Origin: Mytilus trossulus
Taxonomy: Eukaryota > Mollusca > Bivalvia > Mytilida > Mytilidae
DNA length: 64,000 nt
Assembly: GCF_036588685.1 (NCBI RefSeq)
Contig: NC_086382.1
Location: 77,907,999-77,971,998 of the forward strand
Direction of reading: 5' to 3'
The position numbers and the translations under genes are program-made. The notes below the pieces were generated by a model that was not told where the DNA came from, made no database searches, and was given only the letters and a program-made list of their open reading frames with translations. This document shows, piece after piece, positions 1 to 12,300 of this stretch (its first letter is position 1; each line of letters starts with the position of its first letter).

Positions 1-686
1 CACAATTTATCAGTTATCGACCTACCCTTGCAATGGACAGTGTTATCCAATAAAAGCCGTGGATTCATAAGCGTCATTTCACATATTTTTGAAATCTTAA
101 AATTTAATTTTTGATAAAAATTGAATTAGAAAATTTTTTGTCCCTCAATTTCAGTTACTAGAAAATAAGATTGATAATTTCTGCACATTTTCCACCTACA
201 ATTTTTAAAATCGACCGAAAAATAAAGAAGTTCTGATAAAAATAGAGACCCTACCTTTACACATCTACTCTCTTCTAATATCAGCGTTAAAGTAATGAAT
301 TTTGGTAGTATAAAGGTATATAATGCTATTTGTACAAGTCAGCGGTAATTGGTCACTAGAGTATGCTATCATGCTATCATATTTCTGTTACTCGTTATTT
401 GACTAAAATTACAGTTATTTTTAATCCAAAAACTGTTTTGGATTCCTATCTGCCAAATATTTAAGCTCAAATATATCTACAAGCGCTATGCAAAAGGACG
501 AAGAAGAAAAATAGACCCCTAATGAACCCCTAACTTGTATCTAATTGTAGGTTTTTGCCCCTTAAGGTCGGTCTATAAAATCCAACTTTATAACAATATG
601 CAAGAGGTTATAAATGATCTGAAGCCTGTTTTGGATAGCCAAAGTATAGCTCTTTCTCGGACTATAAAACATTTTGGACCAAATAC
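1..686. other. AT-rich stretch without a recognised gene
   Basis: No convincing coding region is seen. Bases about 120-290 resemble, in reverse orientation, the stretch at about 22240-22400: both hold a run around a 'taaagaagtt' / 'aacttcttta' motif next to a short segment reading towards 'ctttacacatctac'. This makes the start of the window part of a dispersed repeat. The short ORF at 535-717 has no recognisable domain. Confidence 0.4.
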
Positions 687-1718
687 TGACACACTACACT
701 TCCACACAATCTTATAAAGAAAAAGTTTCTGTATTTGATAAAATGGTCTTTCGAAAAATCTCATTGTAATTTTATTTGCTGTAACTCGTTTAAGGCCTTT
801 TTCTGTAACGAAAAAGGAAAGTATGCTAGATACACTTACTGGAAATGTGAGGATATGATTGAAGCTTTAAACTTTCTGCTTGATAACATTTATGTACGTT
901 TCGGCGATAAAGTGTATCGTCAGGTAGTAGGTATTCCTATGGGCACCAACTGTGCCCCTTTAATAGCAGATTTATTTCTATATTGCTATGAATCTCAGTT
1001 TATGACCAAACTCAGTAAAGACCCATCATTGTTACATTTGGTTGATACATTCAAAAATACCTACCGTTATCTCGATGATATTTTTTCGTTGAATAATCCA
1101 GAGTTCTTTAAATATACTTCAGAAATTTACCCAAACGAACTTACTTTAACTAAATCTAACATAAACAGCAGCAGTTGTCCTTTTCTAGATTTAGACATTT
1201 CAATTTCAAACGGGAAACTTCACACTAAAATTTACGACAAAAGAGACGATTTTTCATTTCCTATTGTTAATTTTCCTTTTTTAGACGGCGATGTGCCTTT
1301 GGCTCCATCATACGGTGTTTATATATCGCAACTCGTTCGGTTTGCCCGTGTGTGTTCTGATGTCATAGATTTTAACGAACGTAATCAATGCATCACTGGT
1401 AAATTGTTGTGTCAGGGATTTCGATACCATAAATTACTTAAAACTTTTACTAAATTCTTTCATAGATACAAAGATTTGATTAGTAAATTTGGCTATACCT
1501 GTAGAAAGCTTATTAAAAATGGTATTTCTCATCCTAAATTTTATGGTAATATTGTACTTAAAGCGAGGAAATCACTATGTGATCCTTGTAAACTCATCGA
1601 ACCTTTAAACAAACTTATAAGTAAGGGTTATCGTACCAATATTGTAATTAGATCTCTGAATATAGTTCACATTGGCACTAATATTGATTTTGTCATTAGC
1701 AAATTAAAACATAACTAA
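687..1718 (+). pseudogene. Penelope-like reverse transcriptase, 5'-truncated copy
   Basis: The frame is open from about 687 to the TAA at 1716-1718 and encodes the palm and thumb of a reverse transcriptase. Visible motifs are GIPMGTNCAPLIADLF (about 930-978), the catalytic YLDD (about 1066-1077), a PFLDLDISI segment and the family-typical KIYDKRDDFSFP. It aligns throughout with the longer copy at 19955-21444, which has an additional N-terminal 180 or so residues; these are missing here, so the copy is truncated at its 5' side inside the RT fingers. No GIY-YIG endonuclease follows the RT, unlike canonical Penelope elements. The catalytic Asp pair is intact, but without its N-terminus the copy is unlikely to be active. 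Assignment to Penelope-like elements rests on the overall motif pattern; another RT clade cannot be excluded without a tree. Confidence 0.8.
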
Positions 1719-2745
1719 ATTTCATTATCTTTTGAGGCGAGATGTATAGGGGACACAGCCACGTTAACTTTTATTTCTATAGAAGTCGCTCTTCACTATA
1801 CTACTACCTGTCGATACATTTATTTTTGGCATTGCACAAGTCATGTCTTCTTTGACTATTAATGACGTTAAAATACTAAATCCCTGTGATGTGTTTTAGT
1901 CGATTTTAGTCTCTGATGCATGATTTTTTACTATTAATTGGTTTTGGCTTTTAACTAGCTGTCAGTAACTGCGAGTACTCTCAAATCGTATTTTCTTGTT
2001 AATTCGACCTGTTGATACTGTTTATAATGCTTTTTTGTCATTTTTTATTTATATGGATCTTGGCTGTATACCAGCTTTGATTATTTGTAATATCTTCAAT
2101 TTTTCACTTATTCTTACAACATTTGTATAAACTTCAAGATTATAAAAAACCGGTTTTTTTCTAAAGTGAACATTGATTGGTTAAATATTTCTCAGTGTGT
2201 TTGAATTTGTTTGATAGCCTTTTGGTCATGACTGTTTGTCTCTAATATTTAATTAACTGTGCATTTGTATTCAGATATCGCAGATCAAATTTATTCGTTC
2301 TTTGTGTAATCATACGTTTTTTGATTGAGTTAAGTCTGCTAATTGATATTTTATCGTATGTTTTTATATGTTGTGATGTTATGCTATTGTTTTAGAAAAA
2401 GGGAGAAGGTTTGGGCCCATTAAAACGTTTAATCCCGCTGCAAATGTTTGCACCTGTCCTAAGTCAGGAATCTGATGTACAGTAGTTGTCGTTTGTTTAT
2501 GTAATATATACGTGTTTCTCGTTTCTCGTTTTGTTTATATAGATTAGACCGTTGGTTTTCCCGTTTGAATGGTTTTACACTAGTAATTTTGGGGCCCTTT
2601 ATAGCTTGTTGTTCGGTGTGAGCCAAGGCTCCGTGTTGAAGGCCGTACTTTAACCTATAATGGTTTAATTTTTAAATTGTTATTTGGATGGAGAGTTGTC
2701 TCATTGGCACTCACACCACATCTTCCTATATCTATATATAAGCAC
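1719..2745 (+). mobile_element. 3' region of the RT element (tail type A)
   Basis: This non-coding stretch follows the RT stop directly and is shared with 19130-19845. Common landmarks are the segment around 'ctgcgagtactctc' (about 1967-1982), 'caagtcagga' (about 2461-2470), 'ttgaaggccgtac' (about 2636) and the terminal 'gagttgtctcattggca' (about 2691-2708). Fragments of the same tail occur at 41640-42055, 48335-48440, 48760-48895 and 57181-57290. It is the untranslated 3' end of a very abundant mussel retroelement, ending near 2745 in an AT-rich simple sequence. Confidence 0.7.
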
Positions 2746-3702
2746 AAAAGTAAATCGATCACTTTGATCAGTTGATAAGTTAAATTTGGAGAAAAACTGA
2801 AGTTCACAAAAATGGTAGTCACCTTCAATCGCTCGTTATTTCTCTATAATTCATGCTTTTGAGAATCTAAGACCTGTTTTGGAATTCTTAGATGTTGATC
2901 TTTAACGCCATATATAGGTGCAGGAGTTAATTAAAAAATTATAGGAGTACAAACAACCCCTTATAAGCCCAAAACTTGCATTTTATCGCTTTTTAAGGCA
3001 TTTTAGACCTAGAAAATGACCCCAGTACTCAAAAATGCAACTTGATTGGTCAATGAAACAGTAACAGTTCGCTAGAGTACGTTAATGGGCACAACTTATA
3101 CAAAAAATGCAAAGAATAGGACAAATACAAAAAAATTCTCAGTCAATAGGGTTTCAACTCGTTTTTGAGAAAATGTAGGTTAAGCTTAACTTTTTAACAC
3201 AGAAAAAAATCAGGAAAAAATTGGTACATAGGAGTCGAACCAAATTTTGCATGATGCTGTGTTGGGTACCTGCCAAACTTCCTGCCAAATTTTACAGGTA
3301 TATTATAACATATGAAGATTCTAGCTCTATATCTGTATTTAACACGTTATAAAGATCTTGAGAATATTGTCCTGGGTATACCAGGTAGACCCCAATATGT
3401 GGAAAGTCGTGTTTTGAACTTAGAGTCCCCATTTTTTTAGGTGGCATGGGACGGGTAATTTAGCTAACCCCTATCGACCGTAAATTTTTTTCCTAACTCT
3501 TTTTAGGAAAGGCAAAGGGTTAGTCCCTTGAAAACACGACATACGAAAGAAATGAAGTTCATGGGGTATCTAGGCCCCCAGGGCCCCTGTCTGTACCCAC
3601 CAAAACGCAATCGATCCTTTCCCCGCAAACCTTAACCCCGGGCCATGTCACTTTATCACCGCTGAGGGTTTGAAAAAAAAATGGCTACATGCTTTCTCAG
3701 GG
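2746..3702. other. Intergenic stretch, no gene seen
   Basis: No long ORF or recognised domain on either strand. The sequence is AT-rich with a few GC-richer islands near 3400-3660. No diagnostic repeat was recognised. Confidence 0.4.
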
Positions 3703-3905
3703 TTACGGTTAGGGTTAGGGTTAGGGTTATAACATTTTACGAGTTCATTTCGTGGTTCATCTCGTCAACGTCACTTTTTCGTCACGTGGTGTTTAGTAGG
3801 TGTGGCCAAGTGATGATCATGTGAGGATAAGGTTTAATTTTTATTCTTTATTATGGAATTGCAGGTCTTTTGTTTTTGATAGACTTCGGTTGAAAGGTAA
3901 TAATT
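3703..3905 (+). repeat. Telomere-like head and duplicated block, copy 1 (short)
   Basis: A short run of TTAGGG-type hexamers (about 3706-3730) is followed by a conserved segment containing 'acgagttcatttcgtggttc' (about 3738) and 'cgtcacgtggtg' (about 3780). The same junction between telomere-like repeat and segment recurs at about 4634-4890 and 5693-5900, so hexamers and segment were copied together. This copy stops near 3905. Confidence 0.7.
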
Positions 3906-4302
3906 TAAAATGAATAGGGTAAAAATTTCAAAACGAATAGGGTCAAATAATTAAATGCCTTTTGGTAACTGTCCGACCGCTTTAAAAACAAATAATTGTT
4001 TTAATCTGAAAAGGATGTAAATTACACGAGTGATAGATAAGAATTGCCTAAATATTTGCTGAAAAAAAACAACAAAAAAACTTAAGTTTGCGAAAATCCG
4101 TCCGGATAAACCAGGGATTCTGTTATAGATATTGATAATTGCACTCTGAACAATAATCATAATAAATATAATCAATTAACGAACTTTGAAACAGGAGTCG
4201 TCATTTTTTTTTTGAAATAAAAGAATGTTAATAGTATACACATGTAGAATAGATATAATACTTTTGTCCACGTTTTATGTTTTTACTATTATTTTTAGGA
4301 TA

Positions 4303-4494
4303 ATGGAAAAGAGAGTACATTTTAATGACACAGTGGAGATCTTTTTATATGAAAAAAACGCTGAAACTTATACTATCACAGTAGAATACCAGGAAAGAAA
4401 AAAATACTATGACATTTTGAAATTAACTATAGCTCTGATTGTGTGCATTTGTGTTCTTGGGATAATTGTGTTTTTCTATAACCTTTTTACATAA
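4303..4494 (+). CDS. Small single-pass membrane protein with a PP1-docking-like RVxF motif
   Basis: The first ATG (4303) opens a 63-residue protein ending at the TAA at 4492-4494. Residues 3-6 of the start, MEKRVHFNDTVEIFLY, match the RVxF protein phosphatase 1 docking pattern, followed by a hydrophobic VEIFL stretch in the position where PPP1R15/GADD34-type proteins have their second PP1-binding motif. Residues about 38-62 form one hydrophobic segment (LKLTIALIVCICVLGIIVFF), a likely transmembrane helix with a very short tail. Eleven bases upstream lies 'ttatttttag', a possible splice acceptor, so this may be the last exon of a longer gene. A longer frame to 4225 uses a non-ATG start and is less likely. 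The function is inferred from motifs only; RVxF is short and can occur by chance. It sits between two telomere-headed duplicated blocks. Confidence 0.45.
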   Translation: MEKRVHFNDTVEIFLYEKNAETYTITVEYQERKKYYDILKLTIALIVCICVLGIIVFFYNLFT

Positions 4495-4630
4495 TTCGTG
4501 TGGAGTGTGTGATGACTATTCTATAAAGTAGTAAGAATCTGTATATTACTCTCAATAATATAAAGGCCTAATATTTGTTATATGTGAACCTAAAAATGTT
4601 TAAGTTGTGAATATTTGGCTATCATGTTCT

Positions 4631-5692
4631 ATGGTTAGGGTTAGGGTTAGGGGTAGGTTAGGGTTAGGGTAAGGGTTATGGTTAGGTTAGGGTTAGGTTA
4701 GGGTTAGGGTTAGGGTTATAACATATTACGAGTTCATTTCGTGGTTCATCTCGTCAACGTCACTTTTTCGTCACGTGGTGTTAGTAGGTGTGGCCACGTG
4801 ATGATCATGTGAGGATAAGGTTTAATGTTTTTTCTTTATTATGGAATTGCAGGTCTTTTGTTTTTGATAGACTTCGGTTGAAAGATAATCAGTGTAGATA
4901 TCAGGTATTTATTTTGATTTTTAAAATGTAAATAATGAAAAAAAAAAATGTAAGCTGTTAAAGACATGAGATGAGAAAAACGAATTATCAAATAAAAAAA
5001 CAACAACATTACTTTTTAACTTCAATAATTTGTAGCCTTGTCAGTGTGATTTTAATTAGGTATTTCTCTAGAAGTGAACAAGAATGCAACACACCCATGA
5101 CGACACTAAAAGTAAAGTTATCATAGCGAAGCAACCCACAGAAAACTAAAGACTGAGCAAATTATGTGATCCTGCATAACTTCATTCAGTTTAAAAATAA
5201 AATGGTTGATTCCAATCAATATTGTTTGTATCCCGCAAAAGCTGACAAACAAGTAGTGTTTCCGAGGATACCTTTAAGAATGAATAAAGTAAGATCCAAC
5301 TTGGAGATAGGATCAGGTTTTTTATCCGTCTACAACACAATTAATTTATATCATAGATAACTTATTCATATTTTGAGATAAAAAAAATATTGTTTTTGCA
5401 ATTTATATAGTCGCATGTTCATACGCTCGGATATCCTTATTGTGAAGAATTAAAAATAGTTAAAAAGGCAAGTTATCCGGAAATGTTAACGACGAGGATA
5501 AGGTAAAGTTTGGTTTAGTCTGTTAATAATGATATGTTCAAGGGTATCCCTTAGGGTAAGATGTGGTCAGGGATAAGTGTAAGTTGACATGTGTGTTATG
5601 TTTCAGGGTCAGAAATGAATTGAACTGTTAAGGCTAAATATTAAGTTAAGTCTATGGGAATGGTCAGGAATATTTAGATGCAGTGTTATATG
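4631..5692 (+). repeat. Telomere-headed duplicated block, copy 2
   Basis: Starts with about 85 bases of TTAGGG, TTAGGGG and TTAGG variants (4634-4718), then the conserved segment (about 4720-4900) and roughly 800 bases shared with 5900-6600 and 14570-15400. Shared landmarks are 'ttgtagccttgtcagtgtg' (about 5030), 'cacccacagaaaa'-like text (about 5130), 'ttatccgtctacaacacaatta' without its last bases (about 5322) and 'gttatccggaa' (about 5472). No coding function is apparent. Confidence 0.75.
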
Positions 5693-7065
5693 GGTTAGGG
5701 TTAGGGTAAGGATTAGGGTAAGGGTTCGGATTATAGCATATTTACGAGATCCTTTCGTGGTTTATCTCGTCAACGTCACTTTTTGGTCACGTAGTGTTAG
5801 CTAGGTGTGGCCAAGTTATGATCATGCGAGGATAAGGTTTAATTACAATTCTTCATTATGATATCGCAGGTCTTTTGTTATAGACTTCGGTTCAAAGACA
5901 ATCAGTGTATATATACATTAGGTATGCATTTTATTTTAATTGTTTAAATATAAAATGCACATAATTTTTAAGCTGTGAAAAAATAAGATAAGACTAAGGA
6001 ATTGTCATATAAAAAAACAACATTATTTTAGGTTATTTTATGCTTTATAACCTCAATAATTTGTAGCCTTGTCAGTGTGTGTATAATGAGATATTTTTCT
6101 AGAGGTTACACAACTATTGCAAAAATAAAAGTGAAGTTACCATAGCGAAGCCACCCACAGAAAAATGAAGACTGACCTCTAAGAATGAATGTTGTAAGAT
6201 CCAACGTGGAGTTAGAATAATTTTTCTTATCCGTCTACAACACAATTAATCTATATCATAGATACCTTATTAATATTTTGATATAAAACAGTATTGTTTT
6301 TGCAATTTTCATACGCATTTTATACGCTCGGATATCCTTATTGTGCAGAATTAAAAATAGTTAAATAGGGAAGTTATCCGGAATGTTTACGACGAGGATA
6401 AGGTGAAGTTTTTGTTTAGTCTGTTAATAATGATATGTTCACGGGGTATCCCTTAGGGTAAGATTTGGTCAGGGATAAGTGTAAATTGACATGTGTGTTA
6501 TGCTTCAGGGTCAGAAATGAATTGAACTGTTAAGGCTAAGTATTAAGTTAAGTCTATGGGAATGGTTAGGATTATTTATTATTTATATGGTGAAGTTGGT
6601 AGTAAGTTTCCAACTTGAGTTTTGTGTTGCTGATAAGTGACCAGATAAGTAAAACATTTTTGGTACTGTTGATTTTAAATCGAAATATGTCTCTCTATTT
6701 ACAGGAGTTGCGATGGAAGCACATGCTTGTAAATCAGGATCTTTAATTTCATGCGTCACGGAAAATACTCAAAAATTTTATATCAGATTTTGAAGGCCAT
6801 AATCATAGTCCTGAGGAATGTTTAACAAGAAAATCAAGTGGTAAGGATTCGAGATGCCACAATCGGAACCTTAGCTCAAAATTTATGGCTTTATTTTATA
6901 TTCGGCATTGATGGAATAGTGGGAACTTTTAATAGTATTTTTAAGCATTCTCACGCTTTTTTTTTCATATATAACTCTACTGCAGAGAAAACAAGCAAGT
7001 CTCATAGATGCGTTTCATATAAGACCCTGACTGATGGTTCGTTGTGGGGAATATTTCAAACATGA
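5693..7065 (+). repeat. Telomere-headed duplicated block, copy 3 (longest 5' neighbour)
   Basis: Begins with TTAGGG-like hexamers at 5694-5730 and repeats the copy 2 landmarks (about 5740-6590). It continues past the end of copy 2 through 6600-7065. That extension matches 15398-15820, the leader of the decayed ORF at 15715-18310, including 'gaaccttagctcaaaattta' (about 6868). So this copy retains the 5' leader of that ORF but not its body. The ORF at 6838-7065 has no recognised domain. Confidence 0.7.
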
Positions 7066-7480
7066 TTTTTAATAACCTTTATTTTGAATATTTTAGATAA
7101 AAGGCAAGATATAACAGAGAAAGAAAAAGACGGTAGTAAGTTAATTAGAAAAAATATAATCAGATAGGGATACAGACATTCCAATAAGCAACCGCTTTAC
7201 TTTGGCGATATCTGTGCTTTGTTGAAAGATTGCTGACTTGTAACACAATTCTACTTGATAGGTCCTGTATGATTTTTTTATTTTTTTTTCAGATACTGAT
7301 ATTGCTCATTGGTTTATTTTTTTCTTCAGTTATATCAGTTTCTCTATTTATGTTTTGTTTATGGATTTAAATCTTCCGTTTGGATTATTTTGTTTTCAAT
7401 CTCAACAACATTTTGATTCAGCTTTAAGTTTTTGTCAGGACGAGAATTTCGATTTTGATGATTTTTTGGCCAATGGCTGT
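7066..7480. other. Flank of the retrozyme array, no gene seen
   Basis: AT-rich, T-rich sequence with no recognised coding or RNA feature. It ends where the first 355-bp monomer starts at 7481. Confidence 0.4.
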
Positions 7481-7516
7481 AAATAGTTATCAAACGTACC
7501 AGGATTATAATTTTAT

Positions 7517-7560
7517 ACGCCAGACGCGCGTTTCGTCTACATAAGACTCATCAGTGACGC
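7517..7560 (-). ncRNA. Type I hammerhead ribozyme (first of 16 intact copies)
   Basis: Read on the minus strand: stem I 5' arm GCGUCA (7560-7555), core CUGAUGA (7554-7548), stem II GUCU / AGAC with a five-base loop UAUGU (7547-7535), core GAAA (7534-7531), a two-base-pair stem III closed by the loop GCGC (7531-7524), cleavage base C at 7523 preceded by U, then stem I 3' arm UGGCGU (7522-7517). Stem I pairs six of six counting G-U pairs. All residues known to be essential for the hammerhead core are present. The predicted cut is between 7523 and 7522. The very short stem III is like that of newt and other animal hammerheads, which tend to work as dimers; a tandem transcript would supply the partner. 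I checked the core in all 16 copies and found it unchanged. Confidence 0.9.
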
Positions 7561-9373
7561 TCAGATCAAAATAGTTAAAAAGCCAAACAAATACAAAGTT
7601 GAAGAGCATTGAGGACCCAAAATTCCAAAATGTTGTGCCAAATACGGCTAAGGTAATCTACTCCTGGGGTAAGAAAATCCTTTGTTTTTCAAATAATTCA
7701 AAGTTTTGTAAACAGAAAATTTATAAAAATGACCATATAATTGATATTCATGTCAACACCGAAGTGCTGACTACTGGGCTGGTGATACCCTCGGGGACGA
7801 AACGTCCACCAGCAGTGGCATCGACCCAGTGGTGTAAATAGTTATCAAACGTACCAGGATTATAATTTTATACGCCAGACGCGCGTTTCGTCTACATAAG
7901 ACTCATCAGTGACGCTCAGATCAAAATAGTTAAAAAGCTAAACAAATACAAAGTTGAAGAGCATTGAGGACCCAAAATTCCAAAAAGTTGTGCCAAATAC
8001 GGCTAAGGTAATCTACTCCTGGGGTAAGAAAATCCTTAGTTTTTCAAATAATTCAAAGTTTTGTAAACAGAAAATTTATAAAAATGACCATATAATTGAT
8101 ATTCATGTCAACACCGAAGTACTGACTACTTGGCTGGTGATACCATCGGGGACGAAACGTCCACCAGCAGTGGCATCGACCCAGTGGTGTAAATAGTTAT
8201 CAAACGTACCAGGATTATAATTTTATACGCCAGACGCGCGTTTCGTCTACATAAGACTCATCAGTGACGCTCAGATCAAAATAGTTAAAAAGCCAAACAA
8301 ATACAAAGTTGAAGAGCATTGAGGACCCAAAATTCCAAAAAGTTGTGCCAAATACGGCTAAGGTAATCTACTCCTGGGGTAAGAAAATCCTAAGTTTTTC
8401 AAATAATTCAAAGTTTTGTAAACAGAAAATTTATAAAAATGACCATATAATTGATATTCATGTCAACACCGAAGTGCTGACTACTGGGCTGGTGATACCC
8501 TCGGGGACGAAACGTCCACCAGCAGTGGCATCGACCTAGTGGTGTAAATAGTTATCAAAAGTACCAGGATTATAATTTTATACGCCAGACGCGCGTTTCG
8601 TCTACATAAGACTCATCAGTGACGCTCAGATCAAAATAGTTAAAAAGCCAAACAAATACAAAGTTGAAGAGCATAGAGGACCCAAAATTCCAAAAAGTTG
8701 TGCCAAATACGGCTAAGGTAATCTACTCCTGGGGTAAGAAAATCCTTAGTTTTTCAAATAATTCAAAGTTTTGTAAACAGAAAATTTATAAAAATGACCA
8801 TATAATTGATATTCATGTCAACACCGAAGTGCTGACTACTGGGCTGGTGATACCCTCGGGGACGAAACGTCCACCAGCAGTGGCATCGACCCAGTGGTGT
8901 AAATAGTTATCAAACGTACCAGGATTATAATTTTATACGCCAGACGCGCGTTTCGTCTACATAAGACTCATCAGTGACGCTCAGATCAAAATAGTTAAAA
9001 AGCCAAACAAATACAAAGTTGAAGAGCATTGAGGACCCAAAATTCCAAAAGGTTGTGCCAAAAACGGCGTAGGTAATCTACTCCTGGGGTAAGAAAATCC
9101 TTAGTTTTTCAAATAATTCAAAGTTTTGTAAACAGAAAATTTATAAAAATGACCATATAATTGATATTCATGTCAACACCGAAGTGCTGACTACTGGGCT
9201 GGTGATACCCTCGGGGACGAAACGTCCACCAGCAGTGGCATCGACCCAGTGGTGTAAATAGTTATCAAACGTACCAGGATTATAATTTTATACGCCAGAC
9301 GCGCGTTTCGTCTACATAAGACTCATCAGTGACGCTCAGATCAAAATAGTTAAAAAGCCAAACAAATACAAAG

Positions 9374-12300
9374 TTGAAGAGCATTGAGGACCCAAAATTC
9401 CAAAAAGTTGTGCCAAATACGGCTAAGGTAATCTACTCCTGGGGTAAGAAAATCCTTACTTTTTCAAATAATTCAAAGTTTTGTAAACAGAAAATTTATA
9501 AAAATGACCATATAATTGATATTCATGTCAACACCGAAGTGCTGACTACTGGGCTGGTGATACCCTCGGGGACGAAACGTCCACCAGCAGTGGCATCGAC
9601 CCAGTGGTGTAAATAGTTATCAAACGTACCAGAATTATAATTTTATACGCCAGACGCGCGTTTCGTCTACATAAGACTCATCAGTGACGCTCAGATCAAA
9701 ATAGTTAAAAAGCCAAACAAATACAAAGTTGAAGAGCATTGAGGACCCAAAATTCCAAAAAGTTGTGCCAAATACGGCTAAGGTAATCTACTCCTGGGGT
9801 AAGAAAATCCTTAGTTTTTCAAATAATTCAAAGTTTTGTAAACAGAAAATTTATAAAAATGACCATATAATTGATATTCATGTCAACACCGAAGTGCTGA
9901 CTACTGGGCTGGTGATACCCTCGGGGACGAAACGTCCACCAGCAGTGGCATCGACCCAGTGGTGTAAATAGTTATCAAACGTACCAGGATTATAATTTTA
10001 TACGCCAGACGCGCGTTTCGTCTACATAAGACTCATCAGTGACGCTCATATCAAAATAGTTAAAAAGCCAAACAAATACAAAGTTGAAGAGCATTGAGGA
10101 CCCAAAATTCCAAAAAGTTGTGCCAAATACGGCTAAGGTAATCTACTCCTGGGGTAAGAAAATCCTTAGTTTTTCAAATAATTCAAAGTTTTGTAAACAG
10201 AAAATGTATAAAAATGACCATATAATTGATATTCATGTCAACACCGAAGTGCTGACTACTGGGCTGGTGATACCCTCGGGGACGAAACGTCCACCAGCAG
10301 TGGCATCGACCCAGTGGTGTAAATAGTTATCAAACGTACCAGGATTATAATTTTATACGCCAGACGCGCGTTTCGTCTACATAAGACTCATCAGTGACGC
10401 TCAGATCAAAATAGTTAAAAAGCAAAACAAATACAAAGTTGAAGAGCATTGAGGACCCAAAATTCCAAAAAGTTGTGCCAAATACGGCTAAGGTAATCTA
10501 CTCCTGGGGTAAGAAAATCTTTAGTTTTTCAAATAATCAAAGTTTTGTAAACAGAAAATGTATAAAAATGACCATATAATTGATATTCATGTCAACACCG
10601 AAGTGCTGACTACTGGGCTGGTGATACCCTCGGGGACGAAACGTCCACCAGCAGTGGCATCGACCCAGTGGTGTAAATAGTTATCAAACGTACCAGGATT
10701 ATAATTTTATACGCCAGACGCGCGTTTCGTCTACATAAGACTCATCAGTGACGCTCAGATCAAAATAGTTAAAAAGCCAAACAAATACAAAGTTGAAGAG
10801 CATTGAGGACCCAAAATTCCAAAAAGTTGTGCCAAATACGGCTAAGGTAATCTACTCCTGGGGTAAGAAAATCCTTACTTTTTCAAATAATTCAAAGTTT
10901 TGTAAACAGAAAATTTATAAAAATGACCATATAATTGATATTCATGTCAACACCGAAGTGCTGACTACTGGGCTGGTGATACCCTCGGGGACGAAACGTC
11001 CACCAGCAGTGGCATCGACCCAGTGGTGTAAATAGTTATCAAACGTACCAGAATTATAATTTTATACGCCAGACGCGCGTTTCGTCTACATAAGACTCAT
11101 CAGTGACGCTCAGATCAAAATAGTTAAAAAGCCAAACAAATACAAAGTTGAAGAGCATTGAGGACCCAAAATTCCAAAAAGTTGTGCCAAATACGGCTAA
11201 GGTAATCTACTCCTGGGGTAAGAAAATCCTTAGTTTTTCAAATAATTCAAAGTTTTGTAAACAGAAAATTTATAAAAATGACCATATAATTGATATTCAT
11301 GTCAACACCGAAGTGCTGACTACTGGGCTGGTGATACCCTCGGGGACGAAACGTCCACCAGCAGTGGCATCGACCCAGTGGTGTAAATAGTTATCAAACG
11401 TACCAGGATTATAATTTTATACGCCAGACGCGCGTTTCGTCTACATAAGACTCATCAGTGACGCTCATATCAAAATAGTTAAAAAGCCAAACAAATACAA
11501 AGTTGAAGAGCATTGAGGACCCAAAATTCCAAAAAGTTGTGCCAAATACGGCTAAGGTAATCTACTCCTGGGGTAAGAAAATCCTTAGTTTTTCAAATAA
11601 TTCAAAGTTTTGTAAACAGAAAATGTATAAAAATGACCATATAATTGATATTCATGTCAACACCGAAGTGCTGACTACTGGGCTGGTGATACCCTCGGGG
11701 ACGAAACGTCCACCAGCAGTGGCATCGACCCAGTGGTGTAAATAGTTATCAAACGTACCAGGATTATAATTTTATACGCCAGACGCGCGTTTCGTCTACA
11801 TAAGACTCATCAGTGACGCTCAGATCAAAATAGTTAAAAAGCAAAACAAATACAAAGTTGAAGAGCATTGAGGACCCAAAATTCCAAAAAGTTGTGCCAA
11901 ATACGGCTAAGGTAATCTACTCCTGGGGTAAGAAAATCTTTAGTTTTTCAAATAATCAAAGTTTTGTAAACAGAAAATTTATAAAAATGACCATATAATT
12001 GATATTTATGTCAACACCGAAGTGCTGACTACTGGGCTGGTGATACCCTCGGGGACGAAACGTCCACCAGCAGTGGCATCGACCCAGTGGTGTAAATAGT
12101 TATCAAACGTACCAGGATTATAATTTTATACGCCAGACGCGCGTTTCGTCTACATAAGACTCATCAGTGACGCTCATATCAAAATAGTTAAAAAGCCAAA
12201 CAAATACAAAGTTGAAGAGCATTGAGGACCCAAAATTCCAAAAAGTTGTGCCAAATACGGCTAAGGTAATCTACTCCTGGGGTAAGAAAATCCTTAGTTT

